Position numbers and translations under genes: made by a program. Below the pieces are notes generated by a model. It was not told the DNA's origin, searched no databases, and worked only from the letters and a program-made list of their open reading frames with translations. From Shewanella vesiculosa (GTDB taxonomy: Bacteria > Pseudomonadota > Gammaproteobacteria > Enterobacterales > Shewanellaceae), in assembly GCF_021560015.1 (NCBI RefSeq), contig NZ_CP073588.1, positions 3,642,501-3,706,500 on the forward strand: a DNA stretch of 64,000 bases. Reading direction: 5' to 3'. Below are positions 48,018-57,817 of this stretch, in pieces. Within the stretch, counting starts at the first letter, position 1; every line of letters begins with the position of its first letter.

Positions 48018-48773
48018 ATGAAATTTAAAGTTTTTCTAATAAATTTAGATAGCAGTACAGAACGATTTACCTTCATGGATGATCAACTCAAACAGTTAGG
48101 TATCGAATATCAACGTATTTCTGCCGTATATGGTAAGGATTTACACGCTACCGACATTAGCAAAGTATATGATCCGCAAACAAACCTTCAAAAGTACGAT
48201 AAAAAACTGAATTTAGGTGAAATTGGTTGTTACCTCAGTCATGTGCAATGTTGGCAAATGATTATTGATCAGCAATTAGATTATGCCTTAATTCTCGAAG
48301 ATGATTCTGTCTTAGATCCCGCATTGATGACTGTGATACAGCATATCGATAATTTATCTACAGATTGGGATTACATCAAACTGTGTCATGGGCGTAAGCA
48401 GAAAGGCATTGTACAATCAATAGCGCTTGATGATCGTTTTAGTTTATCGACGTGTTTGAAGCTGCCGTCTTCGACTCGCGGGCAGTGCGTATCATTGGCT
48501 GGTGCTGAAAAATTATTAGCTACGGCCTATCCTATTGCACGTCCTGTGGATATTGATATTCAGTATTGGTATGAAAAACAATTACGCTGTTTTGTTGTTA
48601 GACCTTTCCCGGTGATCGCGACCGATTTAGACAGTGATATTAGCCGACAAGGGCGACGCAATAACGCCAAGCGTCATCATTTGTTGCGTATTTGGCAAAA
48701 GGTGAAATATGAGCTGGAATTATTAAAATATAAACAACAATTGCCGCCATTGCCCAGAATACAAAAAGAGTAA
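48018..48773 (+). CDS. Glycosyltransferase family 25
   Basis: 251 aa. VFLINLDSSTERFTFM is the GT25 N-terminal signature; GEIGCYLSHVQCWQMI and ALILEDDSVLDP supply the family Cys-containing and donor-binding blocks. It shares pattern and length with the GT25 gene at 43738 but is on the other strand. No strong ribosome site is visible before the ATG. It probably decorates LPS core and precedes coaD by 104 bp. Confidence 0.92.
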   Translation: MKFKVFLINLDSSTERFTFMDDQLKQLGIEYQRISAVYGKDLHATDISKVYDPQTNLQKYDKKLNLGEIGCYLSHVQCWQMIIDQQLDYALILEDDSVLDPALMTVIQHIDNLSTDWDYIKLCHGRKQKGIVQSIALDDRFSLSTCLKLPSSTRGQCVSLAGAEKLLATAYPIARPVDIDIQYWYEKQLRCFVVRPFPVIATDLDSDISRQGRRNNAKRHHLLRIWQKVKYELELLKYKQQLPPLPRIQKE

Positions 48774-48865
48774 TTTAGCCATGTTACCTTGCTAATATGT
48801 AAACTTAATAGTGATTCATTCTGACCAAAAAAATAGATAAACTAGCGACTATAAAGATGATGTAA

Positions 48866-49384
<519 letters not shown>

Positions 49385-49388
49385 TTGC

Positions 49389-50888
49389 ATGATAAAAGGA
49401 TTTAGTTTAGCTAGTGTTACCGCCGCATTGGGGTTAAGCGCTATGATGGTTTACACCAATGCTCAAGCTGCGCCCTGGGTTGATACTTCAGATATCTATT
49501 TACGCGCAGATATCCAAGCTTTAGCCGATGCAGGTGTGATTAGCGCGCCGATTAATACGTTTCCATTGATGTGGGCGGGTATTGGAGCTGATCTTGCCAA
49601 AGTTGAGCCTTCGATATTAACCCCTGACTTAGTGGATGCTTTCGCACGGGTTAACTTTTACTACCAGAATGCTGTGGGTAATCGTGGTAACACCAGTATC
49701 AAAGTGGCTGCTGCATCTGATGAGGCGCGCTTTCAACATTTTGGCTCTGATTATCGTGAAAAAGGCCAATTACAAGGCTCACACGAATACACCGGTGAGC
49801 GTTTCGCTTATAAGATTTCCACCTCTGCAAATTATAACCCTGCGGACGACGAAGAAATCCGTTTAGATGATTCTTATATTGCGGTGGTGTTAGGCAATTG
49901 GATTGTCACTGCCGGCAGTGTTGGCCAGTGGTGGGGACCAGGATTTGACTCCTCGCTGCATAAATCGAACAATGCCAGACCCATGCCATCGTTGATGGTA
50001 AGCCGTAATAATTCACAAGCATTCGACACGCCTTGGCTGTCATGGATGGGCGATTGGAGTTTAACTGGTGGTATAAGTGTTACAGAGAAAGATCGTTATG
50101 CTCCGCATACCCTATTGTGGAACCTCCGTGGTGCCATTAAGCCATTTAAACAGTTAGAAATAGGCTTGTCTTGGACTACGCAGTTTTGTGGTGAAGGCCA
50201 AGAGTGTAGTTTTAATACAGCGGTTAAATCCATTACTGGTCAGCGCGATTGTCGAGCAGATAATGTCGATGAATTTGGTTGTTCAAACTATGGTAACCAG
50301 ATGGCGGGTTTTGATGTCCGTTATGCAGATACCTGGTTTAATGTGCCTGTTGGTTTGTATCTAGAACGCACTTGTGAAGATTCTAAAGGTGATCCATGGC
50401 AAATCGTTGACTGCGGCAAAATGGTCGGTGCTGACACGCGTTTCAATTTTGCCAAACAACAGTACAAATTGTTTATCGAATATACCGATACTATGGTGTA
50501 TTGCGGTGAAGATAAAAACCAGTTTAACTGTTTTTACGAGCATTCAACTTACCAAAGTGGCTCACGTTATTATGGTCGTGCTTTTGGCAGTACCTATGAC
50601 AGCGATGCCAATGTTTATGCTCTCGGGTTAATAGGTCAGTTCGACAATAGCCATGGTTTTACCTCAATTATTCGTTACGCTCAATTGAATAAAGATGGTG
50701 CTAATCGTGGCGGTGAATGGGCGCCGCAACCATTAAAAGAAGATATTATGATGCTCGAGTTGTCATATCGCTTGCCAGCGTTTAACGGTATGTTGACCTT
50801 AGGCGGCAGTGTGGCGAATTCTAAATTTGAAGTGCAAGCCAATGATAGTCAAGGGACTATTTTTTCAACTTACGAGTATAAGTTTTAA
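49389..50888 (+). CDS. Capsule assembly Wzi-family outer-membrane protein
   Basis: I choose the ATG at 49389, giving 499 aa and a signal peptide (MIKGFSLASVTAALGLSAMM type, cleavage around AQA). Repeated alternating beta-strand-like segments and a final aromatic residue (F at the C-terminus, YEYKF) fit an outer-membrane beta barrel. Segments such as SAPINTFPLMWAGIGADL and GPGFDSSLHKSNNARPMPSLMVSRN are recognisable as the Wzi/capsule-assembly family. Wzi binds capsular polysaccharide at the cell surface; here only a GT cluster, not a capsule locus, is close. Sits 4 bp after coaD. Cys residues are numerous in the middle. Confidence 0.85.
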   Translation: MIKGFSLASVTAALGLSAMMVYTNAQAAPWVDTSDIYLRADIQALADAGVISAPINTFPLMWAGIGADLAKVEPSILTPDLVDAFARVNFYYQNAVGNRGNTSIKVAAASDEARFQHFGSDYREKGQLQGSHEYTGERFAYKISTSANYNPADDEEIRLDDSYIAVVLGNWIVTAGSVGQWWGPGFDSSLHKSNNARPMPSLMVSRNNSQAFDTPWLSWMGDWSLTGGISVTEKDRYAPHTLLWNLRGAIKPFKQLEIGLSWTTQFCGEGQECSFNTAVKSITGQRDCRADNVDEFGCSNYGNQMAGFDVRYADTWFNVPVGLYLERTCEDSKGDPWQIVDCGKMVGADTRFNFAKQQYKLFIEYTDTMVYCGEDKNQFNCFYEHSTYQSGSRYYGRAFGSTYDSDANVYALGLIGQFDNSHGFTSIIRYAQLNKDGANRGGEWAPQPLKEDIMMLELSYRLPAFNGMLTLGGSVANSKFEVQANDSQGTIFSTYEYKF

Positions 50889-50926
50889 GCGTTATGGTTG
50901 ATTAACCGAGTTGAGGTTGATGATAT

Positions 50927-50953
50927 AAGGGAGCCGAATGGCTCCCTTTTTTA
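50927..50953 (+). terminator. Terminator after wzi-like gene
   Basis: AAGGGAGCC, loop GAAT, GGCTCCCTT followed by T, about 40 bp after the stop. Confidence 0.9.
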
Positions 50954-50984
50954 TTGGTTAATGCTAGGCGCAGTGGCTAGATAT

Positions 50985-51800
50985 TTACCGTTGCTGGCAT
51001 AAACCACAAAATACTGTAGTACGCTGACCGAGTTTTATCTCGCTTAATAAGTTGCCACAGCTGGTACATGTTTCGCCGCCGCGGCCATAAACATGCAACT
51101 TTTGCGCAAAATATCCTGGCTTACCATCTGCATTAGTGAAATCTTTCAATGTTGTTCCACCTTGCTCAATAGCATGAGCCAAAATCTGTTTAACTTCCGC
51201 CACAAGAATGGTTAACCTTTCTAGGTCAATACTCCCAGCGGCAGCTTGTGGATGGATCCCTGCTGCAAATAGTGCTTCATTAGCATAAATATTACCTGCT
51301 CCCACTACGATATGATTATCCATTAGGCATAACTTAATGGCTTTTTTCTTGCCAGCCAGTGCAGCTTGCAATTGTAATGGTGTGAAATGCGGGCTTAATG
51401 GTTCTGGACCAAGCTTTGATAGCAATGGATGAGCCTCTTCTGGTAATTCGTACCATAGCCAGGCGCCAAAGCGTCGCGGGTCGTTAAATCGCAACATACG
51501 ACCATTATCGAGGATTAAATCAATATGGTCGTGCTTTTCTACCGGGGTGTTACGCGGCAAAATACGTAAACTACCGGACATACCTAAATGCACTATGGTG
51601 ATGCCCGCATCAGTGTCGATTAATAGATATTTGGCGCGGCGACGAACATTATTAATCCGTTGGCCGACAATATTTTGTGCCACGTCAGGCACTGGCCAGC
51701 GTAATGATCCATTACGGACAATGAGCTCACTGACAGTTTGGTCTATGAGATAAGGACTGATCCCAAGGCGGGTTACTTCAACTTCCGGTAATTCAGGCAT
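50985..51800 (-). CDS. mutM: Formamidopyrimidine-DNA glycosylase
   Basis: The start is the ATG before [12 protein letters not shown] at 51800; longer upstream sequence does not belong to the family. 271 aa. The N-terminal Pro2 (after Met removal) is the catalytic nucleophile and the adjacent Glu3 is kept. The C-terminal zinc finger CTSCGNL...CGLCQQR holds four Cys. It excises oxidised purines such as 8-oxoguanine and nicks DNA by beta/delta elimination. It overlaps nothing; 8 bp separate it from the small hypothetical gene at 51809. Confidence 0.96.
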   Translation of the reverse strand: MPELPEVEVTRLGISPYLIDQTVSELIVRNGSLRWPVPDVAQNIVGQRINNVRRRAKYLLIDTDAGITIVHLGMSGSLRILPRNTPVEKHDHIDLILDNGRMLRFNDPRRFGAWLWYELPEEAHPLLSKLGPEPLSPHFTPLQLQAALAGKKKAIKLCLMDNHIVVGAGNIYANEALFAAGIHPQAAAGSIDLERLTILVAEVKQILAHAIEQGGTTLKDFTNADGKPGYFAQKLHVYGRGGETCTSCGNLLSEIKLGQRTTVFCGLCQQR

Positions 51801-51808
51801 AAAAACTC

Positions 51809-52267
51809 TTATTTTGATTGAGAGGGAACGGCAAGAATAGGCTGTAAATCGGCGCGTAAACTGGGTGGTACTTGATACCAATTTTGGTTAGACGATTGTA
51901 ATAGACCTTCATTTGGAAAATAACGCCATTGTTGTGCTGTGTGAACATGATTAATCGCGATCGTGAGCGTCTGCTTTGCAAGGCTATGCTCTGGTTCGGT
52001 TTTTAATGGTGACACACTAATGTTTTGCCATGATTGGGCCCATTGCTGACAATTGAGTACTTGCTGGTGGCATTGCCATTGACCATCTTGTTGACTTAGC
52101 CATATATCATCGAGGTGTAATTGCTTTAAAGGCATTTGCGAGTCAAATAAAGCCACAGCATCAGCGGGAACGCTAGCCGTTTTATCATTGATGAAAGACA
52201 GTACGGCAATCATAAATACACTGGCTCCAATAATAATATAGTTCCAACTTTTACGAGAAAGCGCCAT
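51809..52267 (-). CDS. Hypothetical membrane-anchored protein
   Basis: Start at the ATG at 52267, preceded by AAAGG at 8 bases; longer upstream starts (52342, 52273) lack as good a site. About 152 aa with one membrane segment near the N-terminus (residues 8-25) followed by a soluble domain with two Cys ([13 protein letters not shown]) and many Gln, Trp and His. I recognise no family. It shares orientation with mutM and may be its operon mate. Confidence 0.7.
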   Translation of the reverse strand: MALSRKSWNYIIIGASVFMIAVLSFINDKTASVPADAVALFDSQMPLKQLHLDDIWLSQQDGQWQCHQQVLNCQQWAQSWQNISVSPLKTEPEHSLAKQTLTIAINHVHTAQQWRYFPNEGLLQSSNQNWYQVPPSLRADLQPILAVPSQSK

Positions 52268-52467
52268 AGTCATTACCTTTAATCGGATGATGTTATTTAT
52301 CTTAAAGCAGCATTGTGCCCTGTTGATTTTTGAGTGTATCACCCAGGAGATAAAAAACGAATCGGCTCAGGAGCCATCCGTAAGTTAATCTTTGTTGTAG
52401 TATTGATACGGTTGCGGATAGGGTTTTAGGTTAACGATGAGCAATGAATTATCTGCTTTACTGCATT

Positions 52468-52527
52468 CCCCGATAGTCATTACACTAATATCATGACGTC
52501 ATGATATTAGTGTAATGACTATCGGGG
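52468..52527. repeat. Perfect 60-bp palindrome without spacer
   Basis: Thirty bases, starting CCCCGATAGTCATTACACTA and ending ATCATGAC, are followed directly by their exact reverse complement; the centre lies between 52497 and 52498. Zero loop, no mismatch. It lies about 16 bp after the stop of mobB-moeA on that gene's side. No T-run follows, so it is not a standard terminator. Confidence 0.95.
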
Positions 52528-52543
52528 GCGTGTTTAGTTTCAG

Positions 52544-54361
52544 TTACAATAAATCGGCAAATGGCTGAATAAATACAGATCCACCAGCGGGTATGGTGTC
52601 ATGGTCATCGCCAATGACGATAAGGCAATTGGCATTGACCATCGAACTGAGCATGCCTGAACCTTGCGCCCCCGTTGTACTGACATGAATTTTGCCATCA
52701 GGCCCAAGAGTATAAATACCGCGTAAAAACTCTGTGCGACCTGTTTTGCTTCGCAGTGGTTGGCTGGCAATGGCGGGAATAAATTGCGGTAGCCAGTTTG
52801 CTTCGCCTGCCATTTTACGAATAGCCGGCTGCACAAATTGTAGAAAAGCCACCATTACAGCCACTGGGTTACCCGGTAAGCCAAAAAAGAGACTTTGATT
52901 AATATTACCCACCGCAAGCGGTCTTCCAGGGCGCATATTAATCCGCCAAAAATGGGTATTGCCCACATTCGCGAGAGCCATTTTAATGTAATCGGCATTA
53001 CCCACGGATACGCCGCCAGAACTGATCACAATATCTGCTTTGGTTCCGGCATCAATGAGGGTATTGGTCAGTGTCTGCTCGTTGTCATCTATGATACCGA
53101 GATCGATGACCTGACAGCCAAGCTTTTTCGCCATAGATAAAATCGTGTAGCGATTAGCGTCATAAATGCAGTTAGCTTTTAGTTGATCGCCGGGCTGACT
53201 TACTTCATCACCGGTAGAAAATACCGCCACAATCGGGCGTTTAAATACCGGTAATCTATGGAAACCGAGTGAGGCCATTAATCCCAGTTCTGCAGCGCCT
53301 AATCTTGTACCAGCAGCTAAAGCGACTTGACCTTGAGCTATATCCTCACCAGCAAGGCGAACATGTTGGCCTTTGATAATCTTGTCTGTTTCAAGCAGTA
53401 TTAATTTTTGATTTTGCTCATTTGCCAGTTCGATTGCCTGAATCGTATCGGCGCCTTGTGGCACGGTAGCTCCAGTCATAATGCGCACTGCTTCACCGTC
53501 TTGTAAAATATTAGGATAGTGATGTCCTGCTAACACTTCAGCGACAACTTTGAGGGGGGCGTTAGCTATGCTATTAAAGGCAAATGCGTAACCGTCCATT
53601 GCGGAGTTCGTTTGCTGCGGCACATTGATTTCAGAAATAATATCTTGTGCTAACACATGGTTATCGATATCAATCAGGTCAACGACTTCGGGGTGATTCG
53701 TTGGTGTAATTTGTGCCAACACTGCAGCTACACCTTGCGATACACTAATACCGTTTTTATTGTTTGCGGTGTCGTCTATTTTCGCCGCTTTACTGGCATC
53801 AACCGGTAAATTGATGACTGTAGCTTGCCAGTTTTGTTGGTAGTGCTGAACAAAATCAGCAATTTGTGCCACATTGTTTAAATCTAAACGAGTTAAAGAT
53901 GCAGGGACAGTCGTCTCATCACAGCAGGCGATAGCGACAATATTGTCATCATGGATATGGATCAATGGCTTATTATGTGCTGCACGATGTAGTTCAATTT
54001 TAGGTAATGCTAACTTTTTAAAGCCCTCTACCAAAACAATATCCACTTTATCGACTTCAATTTGACGCAATAAGTGTTGTAACTGGGGATCATCATCGAG
54101 TGGATCTTCGGTCATTAACGCCCAACGCATATTCGACGCCACTAAGACTTGTTTTGCTCCTGCTTTACGCATTTCGAAACTGTCTTTACCTGGAATATCG
54201 ACATCAAAATTATGGTGAGCATGTTTTATGACTGCCAAACGTAAACCACGCTGATTCAATAACGGAATAAGTTGTTTCAGTAAGGTGGTTTTCCCAGTGC
54301 CGCTGTATGCACAAAAACCTAAAACGGGGATCGGCAATGGATTGGTAAATAATGCTGTCAT
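52544..54361 (-). CDS. Fused MobB-MoeA (molybdopterin-guanine dinucleotide adaptor / molybdotransferase)
   Basis: 605 aa, two domains. Residues about 10-165 are a MobB-like P-loop domain (CAYSGTGKTTLLKQL Walker A, GKDSFEMRKAGAKQVLV, VEGFKKLALPKIE). Residues about 195-605 are MoeA: VDLIDIDNHVLAQDI, MDGYAF, MTGATVPQGAD, STGDEV, SSGGVSVGNADYIK and PGRPLAVG, finishing with the C-terminal domain IV. MoeA inserts molybdenum into adenylylated molybdopterin; MobB assists MobA in guanylyl transfer. Fusion of two separate genes joins late cofactor steps, and the mobA start is only 19 bp upstream. Confidence 0.95.
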   Translation of the reverse strand: MTALFTNPLPIPVLGFCAYSGTGKTTLLKQLIPLLNQRGLRLAVIKHAHHNFDVDIPGKDSFEMRKAGAKQVLVASNMRWALMTEDPLDDDPQLQHLLRQIEVDKVDIVLVEGFKKLALPKIELHRAAHNKPLIHIHDDNIVAIACCDETTVPASLTRLDLNNVAQIADFVQHYQQNWQATVINLPVDASKAAKIDDTANNKNGISVSQGVAAVLAQITPTNHPEVVDLIDIDNHVLAQDIISEINVPQQTNSAMDGYAFAFNSIANAPLKVVAEVLAGHHYPNILQDGEAVRIMTGATVPQGADTIQAIELANEQNQKLILLETDKIIKGQHVRLAGEDIAQGQVALAAGTRLGAAELGLMASLGFHRLPVFKRPIVAVFSTGDEVSQPGDQLKANCIYDANRYTILSMAKKLGCQVIDLGIIDDNEQTLTNTLIDAGTKADIVISSGGVSVGNADYIKMALANVGNTHFWRINMRPGRPLAVGNINQSLFFGLPGNPVAVMVAFLQFVQPAIRKMAGEANWLPQFIPAIASQPLRSKTGRTEFLRGIYTLGPDGKIHVSTTGAQGSGMLSSMVNANCLIVIGDDHDTIPAGGSVFIQPFADLL

Positions 54362-54379
54362 GAAGTACCTCTACTGAAA

Positions 54380-54970
54380 TTACTTGGCAATTTGCTTTGC
54401 TAACTGATGTTTTTGTTCTGGTGTATTGATGTTAACGAATGCATTGGGTTGGTCGGCAAAACTTTCTACTGCCACTTTATGTTGCTTGTACCACAAATCA
54501 ATTTTGCGCTCTCCCGCATCCAAGAAAGCCTGCATCGATGTCACTAGATGAGGTTTTAATAGTAATACTACGGGTTGTTCATACTCACCATCACTGGCCA
54601 CAGCAAGGTCGGCCTGCTGTTGCTCTAAAGCCGCTAATAACCTTACGACTAAGTCATCAGGTAACATTGGGCAATCACAAGGCACGACCAGAAGATAATC
54701 TGCTTCAGTTTGCTTTAACGCGGTGACCATTCCAGCAAGCGGCCCTAGATAACCACTATCTTGGTCACTAAAGACTTTGTAACCCCATTGTTCATAATGC
54801 TCTTGATTACGGTTAGCATTAATCATAATGCCATCGACTTGGCTTTTTAGCTTATCAATTGTATGGCAAATCATGGCTTGGCCATTAAGACTCACTAAGC
54901 CTTTGTCATTGCCACCCATGCGCCTAGCCATGCCGCCAGCTAAAATTACTGCGTCAATTTGTGGTGCCAT
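54380..54970 (-). CDS. mobA: Molybdenum cofactor guanylyltransferase MobA
   Basis: 196 aa. [19 protein letters not shown] is the GTP-binding N-terminal motif of Mob[16 protein letters not shown] is the second nucleotide-binding block with the metal-binding Asp. It adds GMP to Mo-molybdopterin to form MGD for DMSO reductase-type enzymes. It overlaps the end of the tup ATPase gene by 17 bp and precedes mobB-moeA by 18 bp, so one operon is very likely. Confidence 0.95.
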   Translation of the reverse strand: MAPQIDAVILAGGMARRMGGNDKGLVSLNGQAMICHTIDKLKSQVDGIMINANRNQEHYEQWGYKVFSDQDSGYLGPLAGMVTALKQTEADYLLVVPCDCPMLPDDLVVRLLAALEQQQADLAVASDGEYEQPVVLLLKPHLVTSMQAFLDAGERKIDLWYKQHKVAVESFADQPNAFVNINTPEQKHQLAKQIAK

Positions 54971-55703
54971 AATGTAATTCCGTTGTATTAGCCTGATGCA
55001 CTTCTCCTACTGTAGGAACATGCATGCTGGTATGAATGGTATGTTGTTTGATGTGCCAATATTGATGACATAACGCCGTCAGGCCACAGGTTTGATGGCT
55101 ACTGATTAATAGTCCTGTGCCATCTTGTTTTAATTGATTAATCATCGCAAGCACTAAACTCTGCGAGTGTTTATCCATATTCGAAATCGGTTCATCGAGC
55201 ATTAATAGTTTTGGTTGAGCGATCCAGGCTCTTGCGATGGCAAGGCGTTGTCGCTCTCCGCCAGATAAGTCACTGGCATGGTGGTTAAGCAAGTCAGTTA
55301 ATTGAGACATATGAATCGCTTGGCTAATGCGTTTTTTTCGTTGTTCTGACGATAACGACCGTTGAGCTAAGGCATAAGTTAAGTTGTATTTGACTGAACC
55401 CTCAAACAGGTAAGGGTGCTGATGCAAATAGACTGCTTTACCTAAAAGCGACTGAGTTCGCCACCACGGTGTGGGCACAAAGCCATGACTCTCAATTTGG
55501 CCCTTAGTAGGGGACTGTAATCCAGCAAGTAGCTTCATTAAGGTTGATTTACCTGAGCCATTATCACCTTGCAGATAAATGACATCACCCTGACTAAAGC
55601 TAAGTCTATCAGCACAAAATAACATCTTTTGATTAAATTTAATCATGACATCTTTAGCTTCAATACTGACTGGGTATTTAACAGCGTTATTCGCTAACGA
55701 CAT
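54954..55703 (-). CDS. tupC: Tungstate/molybdate ABC transporter ATPase
   Basis: 249 aa. Walker [15 protein letters not shown] near residue 50, [14 protein letters not shown] signature near 145 and Walker B LLMLDEP near 170. It pairs with the permease gene ending 1 bp away. By operon position (periplasmic binding protein, permease, ATPase) it belongs to the tungstate (Tup) type, whose ATPase is short and lacks a ModE-like C-terminal extension. Confidence 0.9.
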   Translation of the reverse strand: MSLANNAVKYPVSIEAKDVMIKFNQKMLFCADRLSFSQGDVIYLQGDNGSGKSTLMKLLAGLQSPTKGQIESHGFVPTPWWRTQSLLGKAVYLHQHPYLFEGSVKYNLTYALAQRSLSSEQRKKRISQAIHMSQLTDLLNHHASDLSGGERQRLAIARAWIAQPKLLMLDEPISNMDKHSQSLVLAMINQLKQDGTGLLISSHQTCGLTALCHQYWHIKQHTIHTSMHVPTVGEVHQANTTELHYGTTN

Positions 55704-55704
55704 T

Positions 55705-56412
55705 TTAATGGCTCCTTGGGACGGCTTTGCCTCGCAATGAACCCAAGATGAAATTTAACACTAAGGCTAATATGAGTAACACCAGTCCTAAGGCAATTGC
55801 TTGGGCAAAATCGCCTTTGCTCGTTTCGAGGGCGATAGCCGTAGGGATATTACGAGTGACATTCATAATATTGCCACCGACCATCATAGAGCAACCCACT
55901 TCAGTTAAAATTCGACTGAAACCGGCGATAATAGCGAGTAAGAGTGGCACCCGTAATTCACGGCATAAAGTCCACACTGCGCGTAACCAGGATGCTCCTA
56001 AGGTTCGTGATGTTTCCCAAGCTCGACGATCGACACTCGAAAATGCTGCTTGTGATAATGCTATCAATACCGGGGCGCAAATTAGCATTTGACCCAGAAT
56101 CATGCCTTTTTGAGTAAATAGCCATTTTAAATCACCTAAAGCGCCATTACGGGTCAGCAATAAATAGACTAATAAACCGATTACAACGGTAGGAATGGAT
56201 TGTAAAGTTTGCACTAAGTTAGTGACAATCCAACGACCTCTAAAGTGGCTAAAAGCAAGGATAAAACCTAAAATAATAGAGGGAATAATCGTGATCAATA
56301 GTGCAGCAAAAGACACTGAAAAAGAAATATTAATAATGGCCCAAACATGAGGGTCAAAAGAGAGCAGCAAGCTAAATGCTTGCTGCAATAGTACTAACCA
56401 GCCATCACTCAT
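55705..56412 (-). CDS. tupB: Tungstate/molybdate ABC transporter permease
   Basis: 235 aa with six hydrophobic segments. A typical binding-protein-dependent permease loop, SRTLGASWLRAVWTLCRELRVPLL, sits before the last helices and would contact the ATPase. The start overlaps the end of tupA by 4 bp (ATGA). It is of the TupB type, moving tungstate (and possibly molybdate) into the cytoplasm. Confidence 0.92.
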   Translation of the reverse strand: MSDGWLVLLQQAFSLLLSFDPHVWAIINISFSVSFAALLITIIPSIILGFILAFSHFRGRWIVTNLVQTLQSIPTVVIGLLVYLLLTRNGALGDLKWLFTQKGMILGQMLICAPVLIALSQAAFSSVDRRAWETSRTLGASWLRAVWTLCRELRVPLLLAIIAGFSRILTEVGCSMMVGGNIMNVTRNIPTAIALETSKGDFAQAIALGLVLLILALVLNFILGSLRGKAVPRSH

Positions 56413-57233
56413 TTTTTATAGGTTGCCTTAAACAATTGCTCTCCTTGCACTTTATAATTGTTAATCATAGTTTGTGTTGCAGGACTAATAAACCAATCGC
56501 TCAATGCTCTGGCACCCTTATGATTTAAGTCTGGGTATTTTGCTGGGTTAATTAACATGATCTGATAAGGGTTAGCTAATTTATCGCCACCTTCAAAGCT
56601 AATATTGAGATCGAGTTTAGCTTTATAAGCAATATACGTTCCACGATCGGTTAATGTATAAGCTTGTAATTCATCCGCCATTAATAACGTTTTACCCATG
56701 CCTTGGCCTACAGAGGTATAACCTGCAAAGTCTGGTGTAATGCCGGCATCTTTCCAAATGATTAATTCTTTCATATGGGTACCAGAGTTATCACCGCGAG
56801 AAACAAATTTACTGTTACTTTGGGCAATTTTACTGAAGGCTTCAGTGACTAATTTGCTAGACTTTACTGCCGCAGGATCATTTTTAGGTCCTAATACCAC
56901 GAAATCATTTTCCATAATGCCGCGCGGTTCAATACCATCAGCATCGGCGATAAATTTCGCTTCAGCATCTGGGGCGTGAGTCATCACAACGTCAACATCT
57001 CCTTGGCTGGCAAGTTTTAATGCTTTACCTGTACCCGTTGCAATAACTTGAACAGTATAACCTGATTCAGCTTCAAACTTAGGTAACAGTGCCCCCAGTA
57101 GGCCTGAGTTTTCAGTACTGGTTGTGGTTGCTAACTTAATCACTTCATTTGCCAGTGCAGTAGGGCTAAACATCGCTCCACTAAGTACCGATGCTGCTAT
57201 CAGAATACTAATGCTTGCTTTGAGTTTTAACAT
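56409..57233 (-). CDS. tupA: Tungstate-binding periplasmic protein
   Basis: 274 aa with a signal peptide (cleavage near PTALA, about residue 28). TTTSTENSGLLGALLPKFE is the conserved TupA block containing the oxyanion-binding TTTS; GDVDVVMTHAPDAEA and SRGDNSGTHMKE are further TupA hallmarks. It binds tungstate, perhaps molybdate, for the TupBC transporter. First gene of the tup-mob-moe operon; the stop overlaps tupB. Confidence 0.95.
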   Translation of the reverse strand: MLKLKASISILIAASVLSGAMFSPTALANEVIKLATTTSTENSGLLGALLPKFEAESGYTVQVIATGTGKALKLASQGDVDVVMTHAPDAEAKFIADADGIEPRGIMENDFVVLGPKNDPAAVKSSKLVTEAFSKIAQSNSKFVSRGDNSGTHMKELIIWKDAGITPDFAGYTSVGQGMGKTLLMADELQAYTLTDRGTYIAYKAKLDLNISFEGGDKLANPYQIMLINPAKYPDLNHKGARALSDWFISPATQTMINNYKVQGEQLFKATYKK

Positions 57234-57817
57234 TGCCGCTCCTTGATATATTAATCGTTATGATATTCATATTTTTGGTCTGTTGATCTTTGATGATCAA
57301 AATTTTTAAACGTAAACCGTGTCGCACCTTGTATCAAAATCGCAGAGCAAGTTATGACGACTAGCCTGCTAAGCGAATAATTTGCAACAAAGACTTCTAT
57401 TTGCAAAGGCGTCACACGCTTAAGTTGAACCCTTCGGGCAGCACTTGTAGCCACTTTCTATTACTTGACCGCTTGTTCATGTAGAATGATCACATGCTAT
57501 AAGCTTCGCCTCGGAGAAATGGCTATAAACTGCGTAAAAATTCATCTCGAAAGATCAACAAGTCCTAACTAAAAAATTAAATGCATTAGGAAATAACTAA
57601 TTCCCAACGTAATAAGCAAGTTAAATGCCAAAGTACTTTAATGCAAATACTGTTCACGCATAAAATCGAAACTGTGAACTTGCTCCCAAGCTATGGTTAT
57701 TTATATTAGACAAATTGTCCCATGATCACCTTTCTATGGTTCATAGTGACCAAGTGATTTGAATTCAGTGATACAGTATTACAAAGCTTGCCAAAGCATC
57801 CATATAAGAGTCCATTT
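57234..57817. other. Intergenic upstream of tupA and the response regulator
   Basis: No gene is convincing. A minus-strand frame at 57251-57454 (beginning MATSAARRVQLKRVTP) looks like a fragment of a recurring small ORF I associate with Shewanella repeats; unverified. No obvious ModE- or molybdopterin-type element. Confidence 0.45.
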
